Assembly (NCBI GenBank): GCA_027214255.1
Contig: JAPWHL010000005.1
Location: forward strand, 146,429 to 210,428
Length of the DNA stretch: 64,000 nucleotides
Origin: Roseovarius aestuarii
GTDB lineage: Bacteria; Pseudomonadota; Alphaproteobacteria; Rhodobacterales; Rhodobacteraceae
Direction of reading: 5' to 3'
The notes below the pieces were generated by a model. That model saw nothing but the letters and a program-made list of their open reading frames with translations, searched no databases and was not told where the DNA came from. The position numbers and the translations under genes were made by a program. Numbering within the stretch: the first letter of the stretch is position 1; each line of letters starts with the position of its first letter. Below, in pieces: positions 52,651-60,929 of this stretch.

Positions 52651-53198
52651 CTGGCGTGGTCTCTACAATCTGGTTGGCGGTGCTGCTTGGTTGGGTGGCG
52701 TGGGGGGCACTGAGCCTCGGTCTGTCCTTACCGATCAGTCTGGCGTTGGGGCTGGGCTTCGGGGTGATCGGTGCGGTCGGGTTGCAATCCACATTGCCGG
52801 TAGGAGCGCTCATGGCGGTCTTAGACCCCATCGCGGTGGTTCTGCCGCTTTTGGCGTTGCGTCACATGGCGGCGACGCTGGGTATGCCGGTGCAGCCATT
52901 CGGCACCGGACCTCTTTTGGTGTTCTTACTTTTGTACCTGACCTTTTTGGCTACAGCGATTGGAATACTACCTTGGGAGATCTACCGACTGGGCTATGCC
53001 CCGTTGCCTGTGGCTTTGATAGCGTTGACACTTTGCGCGGTTGGGATGTGGCAAGGCGCGCTGTTTGTTCCGGTGGTGGCAATCGCGGGGCAGTTTCTTT
53101 GGGTGCTGGGCTGGGGCAGCAGTAATTACTTCGATCATATCCTGCATGCAGCGTTGGTGCCGGTTGTGATTGTCGTCCTTCTGCTTCGCTTGACCTAA
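52647..53198 (+). CDS. Hydrophobic membrane protein coupled to the BNR gene
   Basis: A 183-residue protein with about five or six spans and few charged residues (VVSTIWLAVLLGWVAWGALSLGLSLPISLALGLGFGVIGAVG and onward). It starts in the BNR gene stop codon (ATGA overlap). I do not recognise the family. The combination of an exported propeller and a membrane partner suggests they act together at the inner membrane. Confidence 0.75.
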   Translation: MTGVVSTIWLAVLLGWVAWGALSLGLSLPISLALGLGFGVIGAVGLQSTLPVGALMAVLDPIAVVLPLLALRHMAATLGMPVQPFGTGPLLVFLLLYLTFLATAIGILPWEIYRLGYAPLPVALIALTLCAVGMWQGALFVPVVAIAGQFLWVLGWGSSNYFDHILHAALVPVVIVVLLLRLT

Positions 53199-53294
53199 GG
53201 TTTTGCGCCGCGCTTTGCGCGTCGCCGGGCGCGGCCCTGCGGGCCGCCACATCTCTGAATTTGCAAGGTTGCGGTGTGGGGTAATCGGCACGAG

Positions 53295-53357
53295 TGGGTA
53301 TTTTCACCAAGAAAAAGTAATGGATAGTCTCTGATTTTTTCTTGGTGAAAATACCCA
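53295..53357. terminator. Large perfect hairpin made of two copies of the 21-nt motif
   Basis: Arms at 53295-53316 and 53336-53357 are complementary over 22 bases (core GGGTATTTTCACCAAGAAAA) with a 19-base loop. Read either way, the stem begins or ends in A/T runs. It lies between the convergent membrane protein and RNase T2 genes, so it fits a bidirectional terminator. The pair at 19716-19805 has the same design. Confidence 0.75.
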
Positions 53358-53394
53358 ATTCTGACGGTTATCCTGGGCGGCTAGGTGCCATGTG

Positions 53395-54024
53395 TTAGCG
53401 AATCGGGTCAAACAGGGCGTTTTTCAGGCGGCAGTCGCGGACGGTGTCCTGTCCGCAGGGGACTGGTGTAAGAGATTTTGACAGGCACAGGCGTGCTTCT
53501 TGGATACGTCCGTTGCGGCAGGTGATAGTCAGCATGTCGGGGTCCCAATCGGGGTTGGCTTTCAGGAACGCTTCTTCGATGACGCGCGGGGGCAGGGTGA
53601 CGGGGGTTGTCAGTTTCCGCAGAACCTGTGGGCGGTTGACCTGAGCAAAGGCCTTACGGGCGAGGGCGTAATAGGCCCGGGCCGATAGGCCCGAGCATGA
53701 CCCGTGTTTTTTCCATTGGTACCACGCCAGACCGGAACTGCCCATGATATCGGCCATTTCATTGGTCATGGCGCGCGTCGGCGGGCGTTCGCTTGTGGCG
53801 CAATGGGTGGGCCAGCCGCGATGATATTGCGGCCAAAGCCCGTGCAGGACCCAACCGGAATTGGCATTGTCATCGCATTGAGGTGCGTCGCGCGCGTCGC
53901 CTTCCAGCGCGCACCATGTGGGCGACCAACTGAGGGCGAGAACGTAGTAATCGAATTGTCCGGCGCGCTGGCCGTCAGCGATTGCAGCGGTGGCGCTGAG
54001 CAGCAGGGCAAGAAGCGTGCGCAT
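53395..54024 (-). CDS. Ribonuclease T2 family protein, exported
   Basis: A 209-residue protein with a Sec signal peptide (residues 1-16, LLALLLSATAAIA). Both T2 active-site segments are present: CAS I as VLHGLWPQY near residue 57 and CAS II as WYQWKKHGSCSG near 97, each with its catalytic His. Several cysteines fit disulfides in the periplasm. It would degrade RNA outside the cytoplasm for nutrient use. The ATG at 54024 starts directly at the signal peptide. Confidence 0.93.
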   Translation of the reverse strand: MRTLLALLLSATAAIADGQRAGQFDYYVLALSWSPTWCALEGDARDAPQCDDNANSGWVLHGLWPQYHRGWPTHCATSERPPTRAMTNEMADIMGSSGLAWYQWKKHGSCSGLSARAYYALARKAFAQVNRPQVLRKLTTPVTLPPRVIEEAFLKANPDWDPDMLTITCRNGRIQEARLCLSKSLTPVPCGQDTVRDCRLKNALFDPIR

Positions 54025-54267
54025 GTTTTGGTCTTTCTTTTCGGGCCGAGGATGAGTATAGACGCCCCAAGTTCCCCGACAACGGAAACCTGCCCCGGCA
54101 TCCACCGAGGCCGCCCTTTCAGGCGACGGGGAAGATATGGCTGATGCGTTTGCCTGCCTTTAAGGCATAGGGCGGGTCATTGGCGAACAGGACATCGTAT
54201 GGGTGTGGGCTTGGTTTTGCCCTGCCTGTTTCAGACAAGACGCATAAGGCTTTTTAGGAGACGTGAC

Positions 54268-55017
54268 ATGGCAAAACCGTTGATGGCCAAGGCGACCGCA
54301 GTCTGGCTGGTGGACAACACCACGCTGAGCTTCAAACAGATCGCCGATTTCACAGAAATGCATGAGTTGGAAATCCAAGGCATTGCCGATGGCGATGTTG
54401 CTGCGGGCGTGAAGGGGTTTGACCCTGTCGCCAACAACCAGTTGACGCAGGAAGAGATCGACGAAGCCGAGAAAGATCCGCTGCGCAAGTTGAAGCTGAA
54501 ATTCAACGCGTCGGCTGTGGGCGAAGAAAAACGCCGTGGCCCGCGCTATACGCCGCTGAGCAAGCGTCAGGACCGGCCTGCTTCTATTCTGTGGTTGGTC
54601 AAGTTTCACCCGGAACTGGCCGACAGCCAGATTTCCAAGCTGGTAGGCACAACCAAGCCGACCATTCAGGCCATCCGCGAGCGGACCCACTGGAACATCA
54701 GCAACATTCAACCGATCGATCCCGTTGCCTTGGGGCTGTGCAAGCAGACCGAGTTGGACGCCGCCGTACAAAAGGCCGCCGCCAAGAAAGCCCGTGATGG
54801 TGAAGCGCTGAGTGATGATGATCGTCGCAAGCTGCTGAGCACCGAGCAAAGCCTTGGTCAGGATAGTGAAGCCAAAATCCCAACCGCAATTGAGGGGCTT
54901 GAGACCTTTACCTTGGGCGACAGCGAGCCTGAGGAAGTGGAAAAGGAATTCGACGCCGAGAGCCTGTTCAAACAGCCGGAAACGCCTGTTGAGGATGACG
55001 AAGATGACGATATCTGA
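54268..55017 (+). CDS. trcR: TrcR/DUF1013 cell cycle regulator
   Basis: A 249-residue protein. MAKPLMAKATAVWLVDNTTLSFKQIADFTEMHELEIQGIADGDVA is the conserved alphaproteobacterial DUF1013 start with a helix-turn-helix. RQDRPASILWLVKFHPELADSQISKLVGTTKPTIQAIRERTHWN is a second HTH-like block. TrcR was described as a cell cycle transcriptional regulator in alphaproteobacteria. The C-terminal 60 residues are acidic and less conserved. AGGAG lies seven bases before the ATG. Its stop codon sits inside an RNA structure described at 55014-55072. Confidence 0.93.
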   Translation: MAKPLMAKATAVWLVDNTTLSFKQIADFTEMHELEIQGIADGDVAAGVKGFDPVANNQLTQEEIDEAEKDPLRKLKLKFNASAVGEEKRRGPRYTPLSKRQDRPASILWLVKFHPELADSQISKLVGTTKPTIQAIRERTHWNISNIQPIDPVALGLCKQTELDAAVQKAAAKKARDGEALSDDDRRKLLSTEQSLGQDSEAKIPTAIEGLETFTLGDSEPEEVEKEFDAESLFKQPETPVEDDEDDDI

Positions 55018-55072
55018 TCTGTTCTGACAGATCAGCCGTTTTGGCCCCCGATAGAGCTGATCTGTCGGGGGC
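55014..55072 (+). promoter_or_regulatory. Three-segment attenuator-like structure over the trcR stop
   Basis: Segment 1, CTGATCTGT (55014-55022, containing the trcR stop), pairs with segment 2, ACAGATCAG (55027-55035), as a nine-base hairpin with a four-base loop. Segment 2 can instead pair over ten bases (55027-55036) with GCTGATCTGT at 55056-55065, which is in the loop of the terminator hairpin 55044-55051/55065-55072. Segments 1 and 3 thus compete for segment 2. The layout is that of a protector, antiterminator and terminator, or of an H-type pseudoknot. Confidence 0.5.
55044..55072 (+). terminator. trcR terminator
   Basis: GCCCCCGA (55044-55051) pairs perfectly with TCGGGGGC (55065-55072) and is followed directly by TTTTCTTT, a standard Rho-independent terminator. 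Part of its loop is complementary to an upstream segment, which may allow control. Confidence 0.85.
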
Positions 55073-55392
55073 TTTTCTTTGACGTTTTGATGGGGGCCGT
55101 GCGGGTTTGGCTGCGCAGTCAGGCTAGGTCGCAAAAAAACTATTGGGGCAAGCCGCCCAATGCCGTGCAGCAGGCACATCCCGACCGGCGTGCGATGTCG
55201 TCGATGCCGGGAAGTGGAGAAAACGCTTGCGCGAATCTGGGATCAGTGTAAATGCGCGGTTAAGACGCCAACGCACGCGCCTCTGGCCGGTCCGCCATTT
55301 CTGGGCTGACCCCGCGTTTATGTAGCGACGGTAACGTCTCTGACTGCTGTACCAGCCCCGCACCGCCGGGCCCGTTCCTTTTGGAGATGACC
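55073..55392 (+). promoter_or_regulatory. Long gene-free leader of the decarboxylase; candidate speF-type leader
   Basis: No protein-like frame is seen in 320 bases, and dyads are present (for example CGCGG near 55256 and CCGCG near 55312, with GGTC/GACC between them). The speF RNA motif is known upstream of ornithine decarboxylase genes in alphaproteobacteria, so this is the expected place for such an element. I could not confirm the consensus by eye. Confidence 0.35.
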
Positions 55393-56565
55393 ATGACTGC
55401 ATTTACCCCCGGCGCTTTTGGCGCCCCGTCCCCTGTTGCATTCGATGACCTGCTGGATTGCATTCACGCCAGCAATTTTGACCGCCCGACGCTGGTGGTC
55501 AGCCGAGCGCGCGTGGCGGAGCAATATGATGCACTGGCCGCTGGATTGGGCCGCGCGCGCATTCACTATGCCGTCAAAGCCAACCCTGCGCCCCAGATCA
55601 TTCGCACATTGGTGGAAAAGGGGTCGCGCTTTGACGCGGCCAGCCGGGGTGAGATTGAATTGTGCCTGTCGCAAGGTGCAAAGGGCTGTGACATCTCCTT
55701 TGGCAATACGGTGAAGCGCCCATCGGATATTGCGTTTGCCCATGCGGCGGGGGTGACCCTGTTCGCGGCCGACAGCGAAGCCGAAGTTGACAAAATCGCG
55801 GCCAATGCCCCCGGTGCGCAGGTTTATCTGCGCGTGATCGTCGAGAATTCGAACGCTGACTGGCCGCTGTCACGCAAGTTTGGATGTGCGCATACCGCGC
55901 TGCCTGAACTGCTTAACTATGCCCGCGATGCGGGCGTGAACGTCGTGGGCCTGTCCTTTCATGTCGGAAGCCAGACCCGGCAAGCCGCGTTCTGGACCCC
56001 TGTTCTGGACGCGATTTCCCGGTTGTGGCACGCAGCCCGCGCTGCGGGTCATGACCTGAGCGTTTTGAACCTGGGCGGCGGATTTCCAGCGCAGTATGAC
56101 ACTGCTGTTGAGGGCGCGACGTCTTACGCGGCTGCCGTCATGCGCGCTGTGAGCGAACGGTTCGGTGACGTGCCCTATATCATGGCAGAGCCGGGCCGGG
56201 GGCTGGTGGCCGAAGCGGGGCATATTGCCGCCGAGGTCATGTTGGTGTCGCGCAAGTCTGCCGATGACCTGCACCGTTGGGTGTTTCTGGATATCGGCAT
56301 GTTCTCGGGACTGGCCGAAACGATGGGCGAGGCGGTACGCTATGCCATCACAACCCTTCGTGACGGGGAAGAAGCAGGCCCCTGCGTTCTGGCCGGGCCG
56401 TCCTGTGACAGTGCTGATATCTTGTACGAGCACCGGCCGGTGATGTTGCCATTGTCTTTGACCCATGGCGACAAGGTGATCATCCGCAACTGTGGAGCCT
56501 ACACAAGCAGCTATTCATCGGTCGGGTTCAACGGATTTCCGCCACTGGCTGTGGTGGTGATCTGA
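55393..56565 (+). CDS. Group III PLP-dependent ornithine/lysine-type decarboxylase
   Basis: A 390-residue alanine racemase-fold enzyme. The PLP lysine lies in HYAVKANPAPQII near residue 60, the LSFHVGSQ stretch near 190, LNLGGGFPAQYD with the phosphate-binding Gly loop near 225, AEPGRG near 260, and the catalytic Cys in GPSCDSADIL near 330. These match eukaryotic-type ODC and the bacterial lysine/ornithine decarboxylases. It makes putrescine or cadaverine. ATG at 55393 has GGAG upstream; in-frame TTG at 55381 and ATG at 55387 are less likely. Confidence 0.93.
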   Translation: MTAFTPGAFGAPSPVAFDDLLDCIHASNFDRPTLVVSRARVAEQYDALAAGLGRARIHYAVKANPAPQIIRTLVEKGSRFDAASRGEIELCLSQGAKGCDISFGNTVKRPSDIAFAHAAGVTLFAADSEAEVDKIAANAPGAQVYLRVIVENSNADWPLSRKFGCAHTALPELLNYARDAGVNVVGLSFHVGSQTRQAAFWTPVLDAISRLWHAARAAGHDLSVLNLGGGFPAQYDTAVEGATSYAAAVMRAVSERFGDVPYIMAEPGRGLVAEAGHIAAEVMLVSRKSADDLHRWVFLDIGMFSGLAETMGEAVRYAITTLRDGEEAGPCVLAGPSCDSADILYEHRPVMLPLSLTHGDKVIIRNCGAYTSSYSSVGFNGFPPLAVVVI

Positions 56566-56728
56566 TATGCTAGGTCTGTTATCTGCGACAGCTTGCAAGC
56601 CCGTCATGGCGCAACGGCGCAATGGTGCGGCCTATGGCCATCAACCTGTGCAAAAGGCCAGTGATGCACTGGTCTACAGTAAAAGATCCGGTTCTGGGCG
56701 ACGGGAGGCGCGCTGAGCCGGCAATCGC

Positions 56729-56789
56729 CATGGTGGCCTGTCCTGCATAGGCCCGGTCCCGGCCCGTCATGATCCGGCAGGCCACCATG
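56729..56789. terminator. 12-bp inverted repeat between the decarboxylase and recR
   Basis: CATGGTGGCCTG (56729-56740) and CAGGCCACCATG (56778-56789) are perfect complements separated by 37 bases that themselves hold GGCCCGG/CCCGGCC repeats. It lies between convergent genes in a 270-base gap with no other feature. No T-run, so terminator function is tentative. Confidence 0.5.
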
Positions 56790-56839
56790 AGCGCGTTAGG
56801 TCGTTCGGGTCATGCCGTGCAAAAGGGCGATCTGAGGTA

Positions 56840-57433
56840 TCACAGAGCTTTGCGGGCATTGAGGGCTGCGCTGATTGTGCCGTCGTCCAGATAGTCCAGC
56901 TCCCCCCCGATAGGCACGCCTTGGGCCAACGAAGTCAGGCGAACGCGGTCTTCGATCTGATCGGCGATGTAATGCGCTGTGGTCTGCCCGTCGATCGTGG
57001 CGTTGAGAGCCAGGATGACTTCGCTGATGGATTCGTCTTCGATACGCTGGATCAGGCGCGGGATGCGCAGCTGTTCCGGCCCGATCTGATCGAGCGCGCT
57101 CAGCGTGCCGCCAAGAACGTGATAGCGCCCCTTGAACGCCCCGCCGCGTTCCATCGCCCAAAGATCGGCCACATCCTCGACCACACAGAGCAGACCATTG
57201 GCGCGTTTGGGCGCAAGGCAGATGTCGCAGACCTCGGTGGTGCCGACATTGCCACAATTGGCGCATTCGCGCGCGGTGGCAGCGACGATTTGCATAAGAT
57301 CCGCCAAAGGGATCAGCTTTAGCTCGCGTTTGCGGATCAAATGCAGCACCGCGCGACGCGCTGAGCGCGGACCAAGGCCGGGCAGGCGGGCCATCATCTC
57401 GATCAGGGAGTCTATGTCGCGGGTGCTGCTCAA
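56840..57433 (-). CDS. recR: Recombination protein RecR
   Basis: A 197-residue RecR, part of RecFOR-mediated repair. The helix-hairpin-helix appears in [21 protein letters not shown], the four-cysteine zinc motif in [16 protein letters not shown], and the Toprim domain from [26 protein letters not shown] onward. The family length requires a TTG start at 57433; the first ATG would remove 12 residues. No Shine-Dalgarno precedes the TTG. Last gene of the dnaX-ybaB-recR set. Confidence 0.95.
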   Translation of the reverse strand: MSSTRDIDSLIEMMARLPGLGPRSARRAVLHLIRKRELKLIPLADLMQIVAATARECANCGNVGTTEVCDICLAPKRANGLLCVVEDVADLWAMERGGAFKGRYHVLGGTLSALDQIGPEQLRIPRLIQRIEDESISEVILALNATIDGQTTAHYIADQIEDRVRLTSLAQGVPIGGELDYLDDGTISAALNARKAL

Positions 57434-57547
57434 GGGTGGGTGTCCGGTGTTTTGTCAAGCACAAGCTCCGGGGTCAGGCGCGGGGCGTGGGCTGTGGTCT
57501 GGCGGCGCCCAGTCCGCAGCGTGGTAGAGGCCGGGACGGGGCGCATA

Positions 57548-57570
57548 GGTATTTTCAGGAAAGATGAAAG
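57548..57570 (+). repeat. Second copy of the GGTATTTT-GGAAAGATGAAAG motif
   Basis: GGTATTTTCAGGAAAGATGA plus AAG lies between ybaB and recR. It matches, in the opposite orientation, the copy at 43281-43302. Such elements are widely scattered in Roseobacter intergenic regions. Confidence 0.6.
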
Positions 57571-57577
57571 GCGGGGG

Positions 57578-57922
57578 TCAGAAGGGGAGTTTCATATCCT
57601 TTGGCAGGCCCATGCCCTCGGTGATTTTACTCATCTCTGATTGGGCGCGGTCGCTGGCCTTGCCTTGGGCATCTTTGATCGCGGCAAGGATCAGGTCTTC
57701 GACGACTTCTTTGTCGTCACCCGAAAAGATGCTGGGGTCGATATCGAGGCTTTTGAGTTCACCCTTGCAGGTTGCCACCGCTTTGACCAAACCCGCGCCG
57801 GATTCACCGGTGACGGTCAGCGTGTGCATCTCTTCTTGTAATGCGGCCATCTTGCCCTGCATTTCCTGCGCGGCCTTCATCATTTTGGCCATGTCGCCCA
57901 TTTGGCCGAGTCCCTTGAACAT
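57578..57922 (-). CDS. ybaB: YbaB/EbfC family nucleoid-associated protein
   Basis: A 114-residue protein, MFKGLGQMGDMAKMMKAAQEMQGKMAALQEEMHTL at the start, then VKAVATCKGELKSLDIDPSIFSGDDKEVVEDLILAAIKDAQGKA, the standard YbaB pattern. It forms a dimer that binds DNA without strong sequence preference. The gene lies between dnaX and recR, as in most bacteria. AGGAG lies seven bases before the ATG. Confidence 0.95.
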   Translation of the reverse strand: MFKGLGQMGDMAKMMKAAQEMQGKMAALQEEMHTLTVTGESGAGLVKAVATCKGELKSLDIDPSIFSGDDKEVVEDLILAAIKDAQGKASDRAQSEMSKITEGMGLPKDMKLPF

Positions 57923-58030
57923 GTTTTGTCTCCTTGATGGTGTCGGTCATGCGCTGTCACGGCGCAGTGTATCATTTATCTATATCGCAACGCTGAGGGG
58001 TGGGAACAAGGGCAGGGCCCTGTCTTGTGG

Positions 58031-59797
58031 TTAGTCTTCTTCGAACGGGTCCCATTCTTCGTCGACTTCGGGGAGCGCGTCGGCCTGCGCGGCAGTGGCA
58101 ATTTGTTGGGGGGTCTTGATGTCGATGATCTGTGCGCCGGGAAATGACAGCATTACGGCCTGAACCAGCGGGTGGGTTTCGGCCTCGGCGCGCAGGGCCA
58201 TTTCGGCGGCGTCGCGTCGTTCCGCGATGGTGGCGGTACCGCCGTCATTGACCAGCGTCACCGCCCAGCGCGTGCCGGTCCAGCGTTGCAAGGCACTGCC
58301 GAGGCGCGCGGCCAGATCACCGGGGGCGTTGTCGGTAGGGACGAATTCGATGCGACCGGGCTTGAACGAGGCCAGTTGAACGCAGGTTTCCACCTCGACC
58401 AGCAGTTTGACGTCGCGGTTGGCGCGGATCAGTTCGACGACATGCTCGAACGTTGGATAGCGCTCCAGCGCTGCGTCATTGGCAAGGGCCAGCGAGTGGC
58501 CCTGACCAGATGCGGTCGGGCTGTTTTGTGGCTGCGAAGGCGCGGCGGAGGATTGCACAGGGGCGTGGCTTGTCTGGCTGGCCTGACCGGTGGGGGATGG
58601 TATGCCGCCACCCGTTGGGGCGGGAGGGGCGGGCGTGTCCTGTAGCTTGCGCAACAGTTCTTCGGGGGAGGGCAGGTCGGCGACATGGGTCAGGCGGATC
58701 ACGGCCATTTCGGCGGCCATCATCGCGTTGGGCGCGGCGGACACTTCTTCCAGCGCCTTGAGCAGCATTTGCCACATGCGGGTCAGCACACGCATGGGCA
58801 GGGCCTCGGCCATGTGCAGGCCGCGGGCGCGTTCGTCGGGGCCGATGGTGGGGTCTTCGGCTGCTTCGGGCGTGATTTTCACAACCGAGGTCCAATGTGT
58901 CACTTCGGCCAGATCACGTAGCACCGCCAGCGGGTCGGCCCCGTCGGCGTATTGGCTGCTGAGTTCTGTCAGCGCGCCCGCCGCGTCGCCCTTGAGGATC
59001 ATGTCAAACAGGTCCAGCACACGGCCCCGGTCGGCCAGCCCCAGCATCGCGCGCACCTGATCGGCGCCGGTTTCGCCCGCGCCGTGGCTGATTGCCTGAT
59101 CCAGCAGGGAGGTCGCATCGCGCGCCGAGCCTTCGGCGGCGCGGGTGATCAGCGCCAGCGCATCATCGCTGATGTCGGCCTTTTCGGCATCAGCGATCTT
59201 GCGCATCAACGCGATCATCACTTCGGGTTCGATCCGGCGCAAGTCGAACCGTTGACAGCGGCTTAGTACGGTGACAGGCACTTTGCGGATTTCGGTGGTT
59301 GCAAAGATGAATTTGACGTGGCCGGGGGGTTCTTCCAGTGTTTTCAACAGTGCGTTGAAGGCCGAGGTGCTAAGCATGTGCACCTCATCGATGATGTAGA
59401 TCTTGTAGCGCGCGCTGGCGGCGCGATAGGCGACGGAATCGATGATTTCGCGGATGTCACCGACACCCGTGCGTGACGCGGCGTCCATTTCCAGCACATC
59501 GACATGGCGGCCTTCCATGATGGCTGTGCAATGTTCGCAGATGCCGCAGGGTTCTGTGGTGGGGCCGCCATTGCCGTCTGGGCCGATACAGTTGATGCCC
59601 TTTGCGATGATCCGTGCCGTTGTGGTTTTCCCGGTGCCGCGGATGCCGGTCATGATAAAAGCCTGCGCAATGCGGTCGGCCTCAAACGCGTTTTTTAACG
59701 TGCGCACCATTGGATCTTGTCCAACCAGATCGGCGAATGTCTCGGGCCGATATTTTCGGGCCAGAACCTGATAGCCGGATGGAGGGGTGTCGGTCAT
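58031..59797 (-). CDS. dnaX: DNA polymerase III subunits gamma/tau
   Basis: A 588-residue clamp-loader ATPase. YQVLARKYRPETFADLVGQ starts the AAA+ domain; Walker A is GIRGTGKTTTARI near residue 52; zinc cysteines follow in CIGPDG and CGICEHC; Walker B is IYIIDEVHML; the sensor is VLSRCQRFDLRRI. The middle is rich in Pro/Ala/Ser/Gln (about 385-440), and the C-terminal tau part follows. No classical A-run slippery site for a gamma frameshift was noticed. First gene of the operon. Confidence 0.96.
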   Translation of the reverse strand: MTDTPPSGYQVLARKYRPETFADLVGQDPMVRTLKNAFEADRIAQAFIMTGIRGTGKTTTARIIAKGINCIGPDGNGGPTTEPCGICEHCTAIMEGRHVDVLEMDAASRTGVGDIREIIDSVAYRAASARYKIYIIDEVHMLSTSAFNALLKTLEEPPGHVKFIFATTEIRKVPVTVLSRCQRFDLRRIEPEVMIALMRKIADAEKADISDDALALITRAAEGSARDATSLLDQAISHGAGETGADQVRAMLGLADRGRVLDLFDMILKGDAAGALTELSSQYADGADPLAVLRDLAEVTHWTSVVKITPEAAEDPTIGPDERARGLHMAEALPMRVLTRMWQMLLKALEEVSAAPNAMMAAEMAVIRLTHVADLPSPEELLRKLQDTPAPPAPTGGGIPSPTGQASQTSHAPVQSSAAPSQPQNSPTASGQGHSLALANDAALERYPTFEHVVELIRANRDVKLLVEVETCVQLASFKPGRIEFVPTDNAPGDLAARLGSALQRWTGTRWAVTLVNDGGTATIAERRDAAEMALRAEAETHPLVQAVMLSFPGAQIIDIKTPQQIATAAQADALPEVDEEWDPFEED

Positions 59798-60071
59798 GGG
59801 GCGCCTTCGTGCGGGAAACGGGATTCGGGTGCTGTGGCCAAGCTAATGGGTGCCGCGGGCGGCGTCTATGGGGCGAGTCGAATTCGCGTTGAATGATCGG
59901 GGCTGCGTTGGGTCAGGGTCGATGCGAATTCGGGCCGCGCATGCCCGTTTCGGCACTGGTGCCGCTTCGCATCGTCAGCCTGTCGAGGGGGCGCGGCGCT
60001 TGTGAAGGGGCTGGCGGGCGCATCGAAGCACGCTATATTCAGGCAGAGTTCATGGGTGTAAAGGGCAGGGT

Positions 60072-60920
60072 ATGAAGCTGAAGGGTATTCGCAAAAGCCG
60101 CAATATCGAGGATCGCCGCCGGTCGGGCGGTGGTACTGGTGGGCGCGGTGCGGGCATCGGTGGCGTCGGTCTGCTGGTGGTGTTGGCTATCGGATATTTC
60201 GCCGGGATCGATGTGACGCCCTTGTTGCAAGGCGGCGGGCCGATGGGCCAAGTCAGTGAACCGCGCAACCTGACCCCGGCTGAAGAACGCGCGGCAGACT
60301 TTAGCGCGCAGGTGTTGTCGACGACAGAAGAGGTCTGGGCCGCCGTGCTGCCCGCGCAGTTGGGGCGGGAATACACACCGCCGGTGATGGTTCTCTATTC
60401 CGGCGTCACGCAAAGCCCCTGTGGCGGGGCATCGGGCGCGACGGGGCCGTTTTATTGTCCGGCAGATCAAAAGGCCTATCTGGACACGTCGTTCTTTGTG
60501 ACCTTGTCACAGCGCCTCGGTGCAGAAGGTGACTTCGCAGCCGCTTATGTGGTTGCGCATGAGGTGGCGCACCATGTCCAGAACCAGTTGGGCATTCTGG
60601 GGCAGGTCAATGAGCGCCGTCAGGCCGTCAGCCAGACCGAGGCGAACGCCCTGACTGTGCGTCTGGAGTTACAGGCCGATTGTCTGAGTGGTGTCTGGGC
60701 CGAGGCCGTGGGCGAGCTTCTGGAACCCGGCGATATAGACGAGGCGTTGAATGCTGCGCGCCGGATCGGTGACGACCACTTGCAAAGTCAGGCCGGGCGC
60801 GTGCCCCAGCCTCATACGTTTACCCATGGCACATCCGAACAGCGCGCGCGCTGGTTCGCCAAGGGCTATGAAAGCGGCGACATGCGCAGTTGCGACACGT
60901 TCGGCGCGGCCCGGTTGTAA
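60072..60920 (+). CDS. ypfJ: Neutral zinc metallopeptidase, YpfJ/KPN_02809 family
   Basis: A 282-residue protein with a basic N-terminus (MKLKGIRKSRNIEDRRRSGG), one membrane span near residues 30-46 and a large domain facing the periplasm. The zinc motif VVAHEVAHHVQNQLG (HExxH) lies near residue 160, and the C-terminal TFTHGTSEQRARWFAKGYESGD is family-typical. The substrate is unknown. It is followed by the phosphatase gene nine bases later. Confidence 0.92.
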   Translation: MKLKGIRKSRNIEDRRRSGGGTGGRGAGIGGVGLLVVLAIGYFAGIDVTPLLQGGGPMGQVSEPRNLTPAEERAADFSAQVLSTTEEVWAAVLPAQLGREYTPPVMVLYSGVTQSPCGGASGATGPFYCPADQKAYLDTSFFVTLSQRLGAEGDFAAAYVVAHEVAHHVQNQLGILGQVNERRQAVSQTEANALTVRLELQADCLSGVWAEAVGELLEPGDIDEALNAARRIGDDHLQSQAGRVPQPHTFTHGTSEQRARWFAKGYESGDMRSCDTFGAARL

Positions 60921-60929
60921 GGTGGCAAG

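Noticed and set aside
54160..55179. A 339-codon open frame antisense to trcR
   Set aside because: Opposite a conserved gene and no family resemblance; codon shadow.
58031..59797. Programmed frameshift in dnaX for a gamma subunit
   Set aside because: No A-run or other classical slippery sequence with a downstream stem was seen.
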